A stretch of DNA of 64,000 bases from contig OW804095.1 in assembly GCA_942159475.1 (NCBI GenBank), positions 64,756,773-64,820,772 on the forward strand, written 5' to 3'. The notes under the pieces are model-generated. The model was not told the origin of the DNA, searched no databases, and worked only from the letters and a program-made list of their open reading frames with translations. Of the stretch, positions 51,719-62,699 are shown piece by piece (the stretch's first letter is position 1; the number at the start of each line of letters is the position of its first letter). Origin of the DNA: Sthenelais limicola. Its lineage: Eukaryota > Annelida > Polychaeta > Phyllodocida > Sigalionidae. A program made the translations under genes and the position numbers.

Positions 51719-51970
51719 CACAGGACTTCCAGAGTCTGTCACCGCCGTTGGGGAACCAGGGGAACATGTCAGAGGCATCCCCGGAGTAAGGGCCAAGGGT
51801 GCCAGTAGCCATGTGGCCTGAGCCCGTCTCCCTATCAGTTTCCGTGGGAAACGTGCATAGTCTCCATAGTGTTACACTATATCTGTGGTACTGGAGTAGC
51901 AATGCACATTCCCCACTGCAGTGGGGCAGTGGGAGGACAGAGGGTGCAGCTAACCGCTCACCCCAGTGCG
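51719..51970 (+). repeat. Dispersed repeat copy 2
   Basis: Similar to 47682-47930 in the same orientation, sharing GGGGAACATGTCAG, CATCCCCGGAGTAAGGGCC, GTTACACTATAT and GGACAGAGGGTGCAG. It lacks the following finger ORF. Confidence 0.6.
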
Positions 51971-52471
51971 GTCAAAGTCCCTTGATTTTGGTTGCCTAGC
52001 AACATTATAGTGCTACGTGTACAACCGCATGCATACATACACGGCAAGGGAATCACTGTCACTGGGGCTATTTAAAGGCAGTTTTAAATGAAATAAAGCT
52101 TATGGAAGGGAATATCTTCTACAAAAGGTAAATTCGGATTTCCGCTGAAAAGAGGAAAAGTGGCATCTCTGTATTGACTGATTGTTATGTTAGAAACTAC
52201 TGTAACCGATAGAGTAAGTTTATTACTAATGGTGTAGATCTGAGTTGACAGACTTTTTTGTGGATTTGTACTTACTACAATCTTTGTTATGTGAGGAGCT
52301 GAGTGCATTCTCAGGGACGAGAATGACCAAGAAGGGGGCTCTGTAGCAGGAGGGGACGAGTCTCTCTGGTTGGAATGACGCCTGCGACCTGGGTTCTTGG
52401 AGGTCACTCAGTCCACACGTCCACTACATAAATCTATCCACACCTTTGTATCTAACTCATCCGGGGGACAT

Positions 52472-52787
52472 GTGGGACGACTTAACCTGTCATCACCTTG
52501 CTACTAGTTTATGTCTATTTTATTGCTTGTGTTGTATATAAGGCCAAGTGTGGGCCATGTGAGATTGTCACTCCCGGTTGACCATTCCTTGGATGATGAT
52601 GTGAGCCTGTGTCTGGAGAATAAAGCCTTGCTGAAAACCATATTCCTCTTCTCTGATGTCTGACTAGATCGAGCGCGGGCCGAACCGTCTGAACCCCAAG
52701 GTCACGAGTACCTTCCCTACTTAAAGTTACTTATATCGCTAAGTCCCTCTTCTGTGCTAAGCTGCCGCGCTACCCCTGATAGCTTCA
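52472..52787 (+). repeat. LTR-like dispersed repeat, copy B
   Basis: Partner of 39978-40284. It has TATATAA at 52535-52541 and AATAAA at 52619-52624 with the same spacing. It starts near TGTGGGACGAC and ends near AGCTTCA, fitting TG...CA LTR ends. No internal retroelement sequence adjoins it. Probably a solo LTR. Confidence 0.55.
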
Positions 52788-52789
52788 CT

Positions 52790-53285
52790 ATGTTTTTATG
52801 TTCACTATGTAATTGAGCCTAACTTAGAACAACTTTGGGACGAATCGGCTCCCAGTAACCAATCATCTCCCCCTCTTCCTCCTAGCGGTCAAATAACGAA
52901 TACCATTAATTCCCACTCCAACACTATTTTCCTTAAAATGCCTAAAAAATGGCATTTTAAGGCATCCAGCAGCGTAAATATACATTGTAGATAGTGAAAA
53001 GTATATACCCACAGGTTTCTCTGCTCTAGCCCGATCATTTTGACACATCCATATTAGTTTTTGAATTACATATTACAAATTATGGCCATATGAGAGAAAA
53101 AGGTCCATTTGACGACATTTAGTGAGAATTGACCATATGCTTGGATATTGAAATGAATTAATCAAAAAGACAAAGCATATATACAGATATTTGCAAGACA
53201 TCATTTATCTAATACATGGTACTTATTCTGGAGTATAGTTATTTACATATAATTCTTTCCACAATCATAACAGATGAATATCATA
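52790..53285. other. Spacer without recognisable gene
   Basis: AT-rich sequence with no open frame of note. It may be 3' flank of the minus-strand coiled-coil gene. Confidence 0.4.
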
Positions 53286-53289
53286 GCTA

Positions 53290-53650
53290 TAGTCTGTCCG
53301 AAAAGTAGTTGACATGTGATTCCTTAGTTCCTTTAAGGGGAGGGAAAAGTGGGGGATTTTTGACTTCAAACTATTGCCCCCTGAATCGCCATTTGCGACC
53401 AACCATGGCCAAATGTACGGCTGTACGTATTGTGCTGTCTCTGTTCTATGTGTAGCAGCTGTTGTTTTGCTTAAAAGGAAGGAAGAGTTGGTTATACTGG
53501 CCCGGTTTCTCAATGGTTGATTGCAATGAGCGACTTGCTGGGCAAAGAGTGGACAGGTCCTTGTCATAAATAGAAATCAGAAATCTCCCACTTTTCCCTC
53601 CCCTTAAAGGGCCTAAGGTATCACGTGTCAACTACTTTTCGGACAGACTA
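53290..53650. mobile_element. TA-flanked MITE with ~78-bp terminal inverted repeats
   Basis: Ends begin TAGTCTGTCCGAAAAGTAG on both strands. About 78 bases are inverted with roughly 90% identity, including a CCCTTTAAGGGG-like core. Flanked by TA (53288-53289 and 53651-53652), as for Tc1/mariner-type MITEs. The interior of about 200 bases does not code. Confidence 0.8.
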
Positions 53651-53820
53651 TAGTGAATGCAGAAAGTCGCCTGGCCCTGCATACTTATCGTACATATATC
53701 TTTAGCAACCCAATCTTTACACAATACTGTATACAAATTTTTTCCCATACTAGCTGGAGATGAATGAATATCAAAATGTACAGTGTTAATCATAAGGCTT
53801 TTATCTGCATGGTACTCGAC

Positions 53821-56800
53821 TCAATCATCTTCTATCAACATTTCGATGTCTTGTATTTTTGCTTCCAGTTCATGGATCAACGCCTCCTGCAATAATAGTT
53901 TGTCAAGATTAGTCAAAAGGAATTAAACCTAACTACTAAAAAAGTTTCATTCAACTTTCAAATTTGGGGTTATTACTAAAAAAGATGAAGAGACGGTTTT
54001 TTCCCTTCAGTCTTTCTTTCATGACACTATTGACCAAACATGTAAGACAATACAAGTGGTACTGATGTGATCCACAGTAGGAATGGATGTTCTAGTTAAG
54101 GTTTACCTATTTTTGTCATCTAGTTTTTGAATACATTTATTCGCTTTATTCTTTCAAGTACGTTCAGATTTGTATTACACAATGATCAGTTGCAGGTTAA
54201 TCTCTAGTATGTGTGTCAGGGATCACATTCAAGCAGAAGGACAACAGTCAGTGCCATCTGGATTCATAATCAGAAAGGTCATCAGGCTTCCCTTAGCCTA
54301 AAAATCCTGAGGGGGTTGTTTGGCCAATCATCCCAGCATCAAAATCATTTGCAGACGACTATATTATAGTCATCTTAGTTGGATAGAACTAAACGAGAAC
54401 TGCATATGCTGCAATGTATTCACAAAACGTTTTGTCAATACGATGCCACATATGCCACATATGCAGCTCAAGTTTAGTTCCATTTTTATGCCATGATGTA
54501 TATTAAAGCGTTGTTTGATCATTATTTACCTTTAGTTAAATGTCTAATGTCTCGCAAACCCTCCAACTCTGCTACAACTTTGCGTCATGAATGAAGCGTC
54601 ATTCAAAATAGCGTAGTAAATTGGGTGCATTCGAAAAGCGGATTCTACTAGTGAAATCTACACATGCATATGCAATGGTCTAATCTGGCCATGTTTTTGT
54701 GGATATGCACACCTAGCATGGCATAAGACACACTATGTTTTCTTTTCTAGCTGGATAATATTGATATAAATGTATGTCCTTAACTTGGACAATACAATAA
54801 AAAGTTAAAATGGATAACCCAAAATCACATAAATGTTGGAAAAAAGGATAAATTTGAATAAAGATGAAAGTATTTTTAGTTTATTTTCTTCATTCTATTA
54901 ATATTAGTTAATTGGGCACTACTGGAGCAATATTCATAAAACTGGTATCGATGGATTTCCTATCTAATGTACTTTTTACATAAGTCCACTTGCTGCTGCA
55001 GCGAGTGATTTAAGTATCAATTTTGAATTTAAGTTAAAATTACTTAAAGTCTTCCAAGCAAAATGAGCATGGTTCACTTAGAATTAACAAGCCTTTGTGG
55101 ATGTTTTCCCGTTCAGGCACTATAAGTAGTACAGCACTTGTAACCTTAGATATGCACACAACTTTCACAACTCTACAATACATTGTTTCAACGCCAATGC
55201 CTATATATAATATATTCGATATGAAAATAGAACGTTTTGCAATTGATATGACAAAAATACCTTTTCATGTATTTCTTTTTGGCAAGAGTCAGGTTCCATG
55301 TTTGTGTTCTTGAGATTCAATGCCTGGAATAATTCAAGGAGTTGGTGCTGACAATCATGTTCAAGTACAATCAATATATAATTGCGTTGAATATGGCTCA
55401 ATTGTTGGCCAAGACCAAGGCCATTATACAAAATTCAATGTAAAGTATTCAAAAGTATTGATTGATCTCACCTCTTCATTAACTTCTTCCGTTGCTTTTT
55501 GTAAATGAGAGATCACTTTTCCCAGTTCTTCTCGCACTGAAAAATTAAATATAGGGTGTTATGATTGTTATGAATATTATTTCACTTCTGAAAGTGGTTG
55601 ATACTTTTAGCTATTGACTTAAGAATAAAAATCCATATCAAACTTGAGGATGACATGGCATTCATATCATCCACAGAAGATATGGCATTCATATCACCCT
55701 CAGAAGATGAAAGGAAGGAGCAACTTCTGACATGAAGGAGCAACTTCAGAAATGAAAAATTCAATGACCCTCAATAATCAGAGTAAAGCTGTCTGATCCA
55801 CCCACCCATTTCTGGTAGGAGGTAGGAGAGGGGAATGAGATGAGGCACAAATGAGGTGCTAGGTAAAAATCTGGAGACAAAATTCAGCCTTCCAACAGCG
55901 GGGAGAAACAGTGGACAAGTCAAAACGGTGGAAGAGTGTGGCCACTTTGGACAAAGTCATGCTGAACAAAGTGTAGAACTTATTGGTGGTATTATGGAGA
56001 ATTTTAATTCTAAAATTCAAAATATCATTTTCTATGACTTTCCATGACCTGTCTAGAATTCCATGACTTTCAATGACCGTTGTATAAGTGAAGTTACCAT
56101 TTCACTGTAACAAATGCGATTTCTTTGTAGTAAATTGCAGGTGAAAGCTCATTCATCCAAATGGATATTACGGTTCACTGACAGAACTACACCCAGGTAG
56201 TTTATCCTGCTGACCTGTTTCTAGTCATGGCGAAAACTTTTAAGGTTTCACTGGACAGTAGGACCTGTGAAATGGTTTCACCAAACCAAACAGAATAATA
56301 GAATAAAATAGCTGTTTATGTCAAATATGACAATTGAAAGTTTAGTTGTTTATCATATTCATAGAGCTCCTGGATTTCTGTGTTATATTGTATTTAAAAA
56401 AATGCAAGAATGGCTGCCAGCAGACGGGGCTTACTATACCTAGGTACACACGGCAGAAAACTTGTATTTCATGGGTAAAATGATTAGAAGTCTTTAAAAA
56501 TTTTCACCAGACTTTCAGACCGGTGAAACTGAGTCTCCTCAGTCCACCTGAAGTTTCACTGGCGACAGACCATGGACCAGAAAGTTTCGCCATATCTGTG
56601 CTACAGTCTGGACTTTCCAGGTACCACTTTCTATTACAAATTGTAGCTTTTGATACAGTATTTACATTAATCGCACCACACTGAGAATCGGTGATAAAAT
56701 AGATGATAAGTAGATGCTGATCGACATAAGTACTAAAGGAGTTTCATTTTAGACTTATTTAGAAGTGTTTAGTAAAAACATCAAACTTTTCATAAAAACA

Positions 56801-57129
56801 TTATGTACTTTCATGACTGTCACATCGAATCATATCAGGTAACTACAAAGATATGATCCATGCAAATGCTAGACATATAACATGAAAAACAGTCTTAGAT
56901 CAAGTAGTAGATCCAAAGTACATCAGCTAAGACTTTTCTTGGCTTGAATGCCAAATATGCTCAAAACCTTAGGCTCAAGAAAAGAGGCTAGGGGAGATGG
57001 AATATAAGCTGAATCAAAGACACTTACATTTTGGTATTTCCTCAGCATGGGAAATCAATGCGGACTTTATTTCATCCATTTTTTCATAAGCCAGCGACTT
57101 CTTTTCCTTCACTCTGCGTAGTTCAGTCT
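53821..57129 (-). CDS. 3' end of a coiled-coil protein gene (last three exons)
   Basis: Product not recognised. Exons on the minus strand are 57129-57028, 55536-55472 and 53886-53821. All have GT-AG borders with matching phases and a stop TGA at 53821-53823. They encode about 77 C-terminal residues rich in Glu, Lys and Leu with a heptad pattern (TELRRVKEKKSLAYEKM ... REELGKVISHLQKATEEV ... HELEAKIQDIEMLIEDD), typical of an alpha-helical coiled coil. The 57129 acceptor expects one base from an upstream exon. No such exon is visible up to the DIRS-like element, so the rest of the gene probably lies beyond it, outside the window. The DIRS element may then sit inside an intron. Candidate roles (kinetochore, centrosome, trafficking) cannot be chosen from this tail. 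Confidence 0.7.
55655..55755. repeat. Short tandem duplications in an intron
   Basis: TATGGCATTCATATCA... CAGAAGAT occurs twice in tandem (the first copy slightly changed), then AAGGAGCAACTTC occurs twice. It lies in the intron between the exons at 55.5 and 57.0 kb. No function suggested. Confidence 0.6.
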
Positions 57130-58560
57130 CTAAATAACATTAACAACAATTAATTATTGAAATGCTGAATTGAAAATTCGTACATCGGCAAGGCTACCAG
57201 AAATGACCAAATTGACAAAAACTGCATATTTTTACCCATAATTTTACAGGTGAGGGGTACAACTATTTCATAACAGGTCATAATGTGCTTTTCCACTTGT
57301 GTTACACTGATGTGATATATTTTGAATTTGAATTTAATTTTGAATTTTTATAGAAAATTTGCCATTTCCCCCCAAAAGTGACCCAAAATGAATGTCCCTT
57401 TGACCTCCTGATAGTAAAACCCTAAGAAAAATATAAAAAGCACACTTAAATCTCTTATATCTATTTACATTATAACCCTATGCCTAATGTGATTTTAAAA
57501 GGTTTTAAGGGTTTTTAAATTTTTCTAATATCTGAGTGGATTCAAATCTTTTTTGAGAATAATATTTCACTTTCTATTTCAATTTAACCATTACAAGACT
57601 CACAGAGAAGTTCTATGTTACCCCAATATAAAGAAAATGCCTTCAGATTAAGACTCCAAAAAAGACTCCTATATCTGACTTATAGTAGGAGGAGAAAAAC
57701 GTATGGTTTAAGGCTCTAAAAACAACAGTAAACTTTGGGTAAAAAGAGTATCTGAATCTTATTTTCCTCCCTACTCTTCGTCTCTTATAGCCTAATTCAA
57801 ACCTTTGTCAAGGAAAGATTCTATTTTTTTCCCCTTCATTATGCCTTGTCAAGAAAAGGGAATATTATGGTCAGAATTGAGATTTGGGATGGGGACAATT
57901 GTACAGGGACGCCAGTCAGGGGTTGAAAAAAATATGGAGTTTGGGGTCCCCTCCCCCCCCCCCCCCCAGTTTCCCCCAAGAACATTTTGAAAACAATCTT
58001 GTACATTTGAGATGAATAGATATAATTATGAATGCTAAATGCTCAATATTAAACACATTCTATTCTTAAGCTATAGCTTAATCATAAATGTCTGGAAATA
58101 TGCTTTTGTAGTGAACCTGTCACCACACCAATTGCAGTGAATCAGGCCTCACCCCAACTCAGGTTCAATCTCGACATGGCAAAGTAAAACCAGACACAGT
58201 TCTGTTAGTATCACCAGTTTATTCACCTCTTGGACAACCCTGTGACACCAGCGGTGTACAGTAGTCAGTCATCAATGTCAGGTACATTGGGAGACTCCCC
58301 ATTGAAGGCAAGCAGTATAAAAGGGTAGTACAAGAGTAACATGGCAATATGATCTAATGTATAAGACAGGTTACAATAGCAATGTAGTACATACAGAGAA
58401 GAGGTATAACATACAATTATAACTCGGCTATCTACCGCTAGATAGTAGCCCTCCTGTGAGATCAATGCGCTTGCGCCAGCCACAAAATACGTAGTTGCCA
58501 GCCGGTAAAGATGTGTTTCCAAGTCTGGTTACGCGGTGGATTTGAAATTTTTTTTCTTCG
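57130..58560. other. Intron or spacer, with possible terminal repeat of the DIRS-like element
   Basis: No coding exon is recognised. A 15-base C run lies at 57953-57967. From about 58100 the sequence becomes less AT-rich and may contain the left terminal repeat and promoter of the DIRS-like element that follows, but the matching right repeat is outside the window. Confidence 0.35.
57953..57967. repeat. C homopolymer run
   Basis: 15 consecutive C after a CT. Low complexity; the open frame across it is not a gene. Confidence 0.9.
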
Positions 58561-58829
58561 TTGTTCTTCACGAACAGGTAAGACATTTTTTATGTTCTTT
58601 TACCTGACCCTTGACGGGGTTGGAAGGTTCTCGTGCTTGAATTGCTTTTATGACTGTTCTCTCGGTTTCTGGGACGAAGGAAACCTTTGAGTTAGAACTG
58701 TCCGAGAACTCAGCCTTACCGTTTTTTGTTGTTGTGAACATGCTTTCCTTCTTTTGTACTTTGGGCAGTTCGCCTTTGCGATACTGTATGCATGTTATTT
58801 ATGTGTATTTTTGTATATTTGAAGGTATC

Positions 58830-59942
58830 ATGGCTGAACATAATGGTGACGGCGGTACGCCCGACCCAGCAGTGGGCCCCGCGGGAGACCTGAATGCGAA
58901 TGAATCCAAAACTGAGAAGTTGTTGACTCAAATGGTTTCAGAAATGAGAGAGATTAAGAAAGATTTCGGTGTTTTTAAGAAAAGACAAGATGCTTTTGCC
59001 ACTGAACGTGGCTACATGGCATCGGTGCACAACTTATCGGATGACGAGTCACAAGGCCTGCCTTTGGATATGGATGATTGGGACATGGCTGATGACAGAA
59101 GTGAGAACTTAATTACCGAAGAAGTCGTTGCTCCCACTATCAATGCTAAGTTGGATGTTTGTGCCGAAAGAGCCAGGCTAGTTGCTGTCGATGATACGGT
59201 TGGTCCACCAGTAGAGACTGTCGCTATCAAAGATTTTATTGACCAAGTCACTGTAAAAATTCCATCCTGGGTCCGTGTAAAGGCACTACAAGAGAGGTAT
59301 AAGAGGCCTAGCAATCTTGACACCCTCACTGTACCAATGATTCCTAAAATAGTGTGGGATGGTATGCCTAATGGCTTGAAAGGCAAAGAGAAGACCCACC
59401 AAAAGCATCAAGAGGTTTTCCTTTGCATGATTACTTCGTTGGTGAGGGTATGTGATTTACTAAAGGAAGCCCAATCGCAGGTAGCTCAAGAGAATTATGA
59501 GAGAGATCACAAATGGATCTCTGATACGCTTAACTCGGTTTTTGATGCCTTAGAGCTTGCTGCCTTCCTTAATCTTGAAGAAATCTCTAAGAGACGCAGG
59601 ATTGATCTTAAAAGAATCTTCCCTGTTAAATACCAAGCTTATTGCACCGATACGGTTTCCTTTCCTTCAACCCCGAAGTTACTTCTTGGTGAGAAAATTG
59701 AAGACGACTTGAAACAACTTGATGCCGCCTTCAAACTCAAGTTAAAGATGACTGGTGAGAAAGCGAAAGAAGGCACCGGCACGGCTGGTCGGGGCTGTGG
59801 AAGAGGCCGAGGTGCTGCTGCTTCTGGTTCTACTCCTCAGAGAGGGAGAGGCCGCGGTCGTGGTGGTTTTGGTAGAGGTAAGAGGTACGACGACAGCGAA
59901 CAGGATTTTCGCCGGGCTACCAACGACAAGGGAAAGAAGTAG
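58830..59942 (+). CDS. Gag-like ORF1 of a DIRS-like retrotransposon
   Basis: An intact frame of 370 codons from ATG 58830 (MAEHNGDGGTPD; an in-frame ATG at 58650 would add 60 less plausible residues). The N-terminal part has a short coiled-coil-like stretch, and the middle is helical with conserved Trp and Pro residues. The C-terminus is an RG-rich nucleic-acid-binding tail (RGRGRGRGGFGRGKR). Gag-like proteins of DIRS and Ngaro elements have this position, ahead of RT. It is separated from the RT region by about 60 bases. Family assignment rests on the neighbouring RT/RNase H. Confidence 0.75.
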   Translation: MAEHNGDGGTPDPAVGPAGDLNANESKTEKLLTQMVSEMREIKKDFGVFKKRQDAFATERGYMASVHNLSDDESQGLPLDMDDWDMADDRSENLITEEVVAPTINAKLDVCAERARLVAVDDTVGPPVETVAIKDFIDQVTVKIPSWVRVKALQERYKRPSNLDTLTVPMIPKIVWDGMPNGLKGKEKTHQKHQEVFLCMITSLVRVCDLLKEAQSQVAQENYERDHKWISDTLNSVFDALELAAFLNLEEISKRRRIDLKRIFPVKYQAYCTDTVSFPSTPKLLLGEKIEDDLKQLDAAFKLKLKMTGEKAKEGTGTAGRGCGRGRGAAASGSTPQRGRGRGRGGFGRGKRYDDSEQDFRRATNDKGKK

Positions 59943-60140
59943 CTGAGGTAATAAAAGGTGATGATGTTTTTATACCTGGAAAGTTGAAATTATATTCTAA
60001 TGTTTGGGAAGAAGTCACTTCTGATTGGAATATTCTTGAATATGTGAAGGATTCCTTATCAAGGTTATCTTCCATCTCAATATAAAATCAATGGTGATAA
60101 TGCGTTGAGGATGCAAGTTGAAATTGATAAATTGATTAAA

Positions 60141-62699
60141 TAGCCCACCTGCGCTGGCATATGCGCATGTCCGGACGTGGGCGCGGTGCAGAGTATTATG
60201 GGATAGAGTGTAGTAAAGGCTGGACGGCCGGGTACACGGTCCGGCTACTGTAGCTAGTGGGTACCATGAGCAAAGCACCGAGCAAGGAACAGTGGCCGTC
60301 GAGCGCGAATTTTAAAATGACGATAGCCGGGGGACGATAGTAATTCTATGATCCTGATGTCTGTCCTGTCGACGTCTGCTCCTTTTCATTTAAATAAATA
60401 TGCTTAGACATAGGTTCACCTAGTTTGGATACCGGGTATCCAAACTAGGTATGTGGATCCAGGATTTTCAAAAGGAGGGGGCGCGGTTTCAAGAGATGCC
60501 TCTCACGTATTTCGACACAAAAAACTGACCATGATGAAAGTACTAAGTAATGTTAAAATCACCCAAAGGGAATTTTTATTCTGCGCGGAATATGTGGCTA
60601 GACGTTATTTGTTAAATTTAAGGGTTTTGGTTTCGAACTTTTCTTAAATGCAGCATTAGTTATGCCTCCTCACCATTCAAGGATTCATTTTAAGAGCATC
60701 CAAGTATTTTCCTTAATGCCCAATTTCGTTATATATATTCTATTTTCAATTGTAGATTTTACTTCTAAAGATTAAAGTAACATTGGGGAACTCTCCGAAC
60801 TCACATTGGCCTGCTTCTGAGAATTATTTAGGTTGTATAAGGTAATAAAGATCAGAAAGTCAGTTAAGGTTTCATGAAATAGTTTGTGTTCTAGGTATAT
60901 ATTTTGATATTTGAAGGTGCATTTATGTCATCAACAATAATCAAACTATTTCATAACCTATTTACACCCCCTCTCACACACCCCTCTGTAAGAAACTGAG
61001 AATCTCCGAACATTCCAAGGGTGTTTAAAAGATTCCAACAGGATTCAAGGCCATGTGATGATATTTCAGGCCCTTCGATATATATATGTTATTGTTTCAA
61101 CCCTTAAGTTTATTTGCCTAAATTCTAGGCTTTTCCAAGCCCCATTATTGGAGTACAGTTGATGAAGTGTACATAAAAGTATATATAAATTCCTATTTCA
61201 TGGTAGGCCTAATATAAAGAATGGCTGGCATACCTCCGAATTTTCCCATATGGTACTTCCACATGTTTGCGCTTCTATTAATTACCTTTCTTATGTTTTT
61301 TAAAATTTATATATCAAATGGGCTACCCAGATTAGAGAGGATTAACCTTCTCATCAGTGTACATCTTGTGATGGCAGTCATACGGAAAAGACAGGATGCT
61401 GCTTTATCCTATTGTTGAACATGCATTAAGTCAGAGATTTTGATTTTGTTGGTACCCAAGGGAGGATTTTTATGATTTCGGCAAGAAACGGGAGATTTTG
61501 ATTTGGAAACGGGAGGACTGGAGGAATTGCCAAATTGTCCAAAAAACTGGGAGATCTCCCGCCGAAACGGGAGGTTTGGCACCTCTGTGTAACTATAACA
61601 TTTGTTAACGAACCTCTTAAAGGTTGCTTAATCGTGATAAAAGCGATTTTGCTTTTAATTAAATACAAATGTTTCAAAATATATTCTAAGATAGTTTTAT
61701 CACATAACATAGGGAAGAGTTTGAACAATAATAATGATTAGCATCAACTACTTGTACAATAATTTTATCAGATCATATTTTAAACAATCATGCATCCGAT
61801 AATTAACATATTTAACTCTTGTAGGCCTATCTACATGCTACTATCTACATAATGAAATCTAAGCTGTACCAACTAAAACGTTATTCTAGAAACATAGAAT
61901 CATTCCCTTACATAAAGTAACTTTATAGTGGTAAGTTCACTTAACATTGATATATGAAAATCTATATTCAAGTTATCACTAAATTTTGCGAAGACATATA
62001 GGCCCGGTCATCCTAGGTATAGTTTATGGCAGGTTAATTATAGAGCGGGGATTTCTCTCTGATGTCGAGGTGTGGAAGAAGGCATATTCCATTAGTTCCT
62101 CTTAATCAGTTCACATCCCCATAAAAACAGCTGGGCTCGCCTCCCTCGACCCAATTTGGGGGGAAGTTCCTCCTGTTTTAGATTTAATCCTCTCCCCTCT
62201 AAGCCAGGTCATGATAGCACATATCAAGTAGGCGACGTTTAATGGCACTTAAAATCATAAAATGACGCCTAAATGACCAATGGATATATGGCCCTCCCTC
62301 CCCTTCCATCTACCCCTTCCCACTTCCCTCTAAAGGAAAGGAGCGCTAAACTATAGGCTAAGTGCTTATATCAATGGGCCTGAATCAGATTTGGAAAAAA
62401 AATAACCTTTCGTCACGTTTTGGACTCAAGATCCCTTAATATTTGAGCGTGAATGTTATTTTTTTAGGATTATATAGAGAATATATTTTTTCAGAAAATA
62501 ATACCCCCAAAGCAATTTGTTATTATTGCAACGTCCAGGAAAACAACAGGTGTACTCATCCATCTCGTTGCAATGTTTACCAAAGGCTAAATTAATGGTC
62601 GCCGCTTGCCGCACCGTGTGCAATGGTGCGTGCAATACTCCACCTCCCACAATCCTTTGCGCGAACGAAATCCAAGATGGCCACCGCGCAGGTGGGCTA
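60141..62699. mobile_element. 2.56-kb non-coding insertion with TAGCCCACCTGCGC ends
   Basis: TAGCCCACCTGCGC (60141-60154) and its exact complement GCGCAGGTGGGCTA (62686-62699) bound a segment without coding potential lying inside the DIRS RT frame. If the whole segment TA...TA is removed, codons AAA and TTG join in frame. If one TA is kept as a target duplication, they do not. Thus either there is no duplication or another indel is present. Inside are a 33-bp palindrome (60418-60450) and a cluster of AAACGGGAG words (about 61487-61572). Superfamily unknown; an autonomous partner is not in the window. Confidence 0.7.
60418..60450. repeat. Perfect 33-bp palindrome
   Basis: Arms ACCTAGTTTGGATACC and GGTATCCAAACTAGGT match without mismatch around a single central G. 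It lies about 280 bases inside the left end of the 2.56-kb insertion. It could be the joined ends of a small excised or fused element, a protein-binding site, or a cruciform. Confidence 0.9.

Noticed and set aside
58650..58829. Upstream in-frame ATG extending the Gag-like ORF by 60 codons
   Set aside because: The extra residues are Cys/Tyr/Phe-rich and unlike the rest. The ATG at 58830 starts a typical hydrophilic N-terminus.
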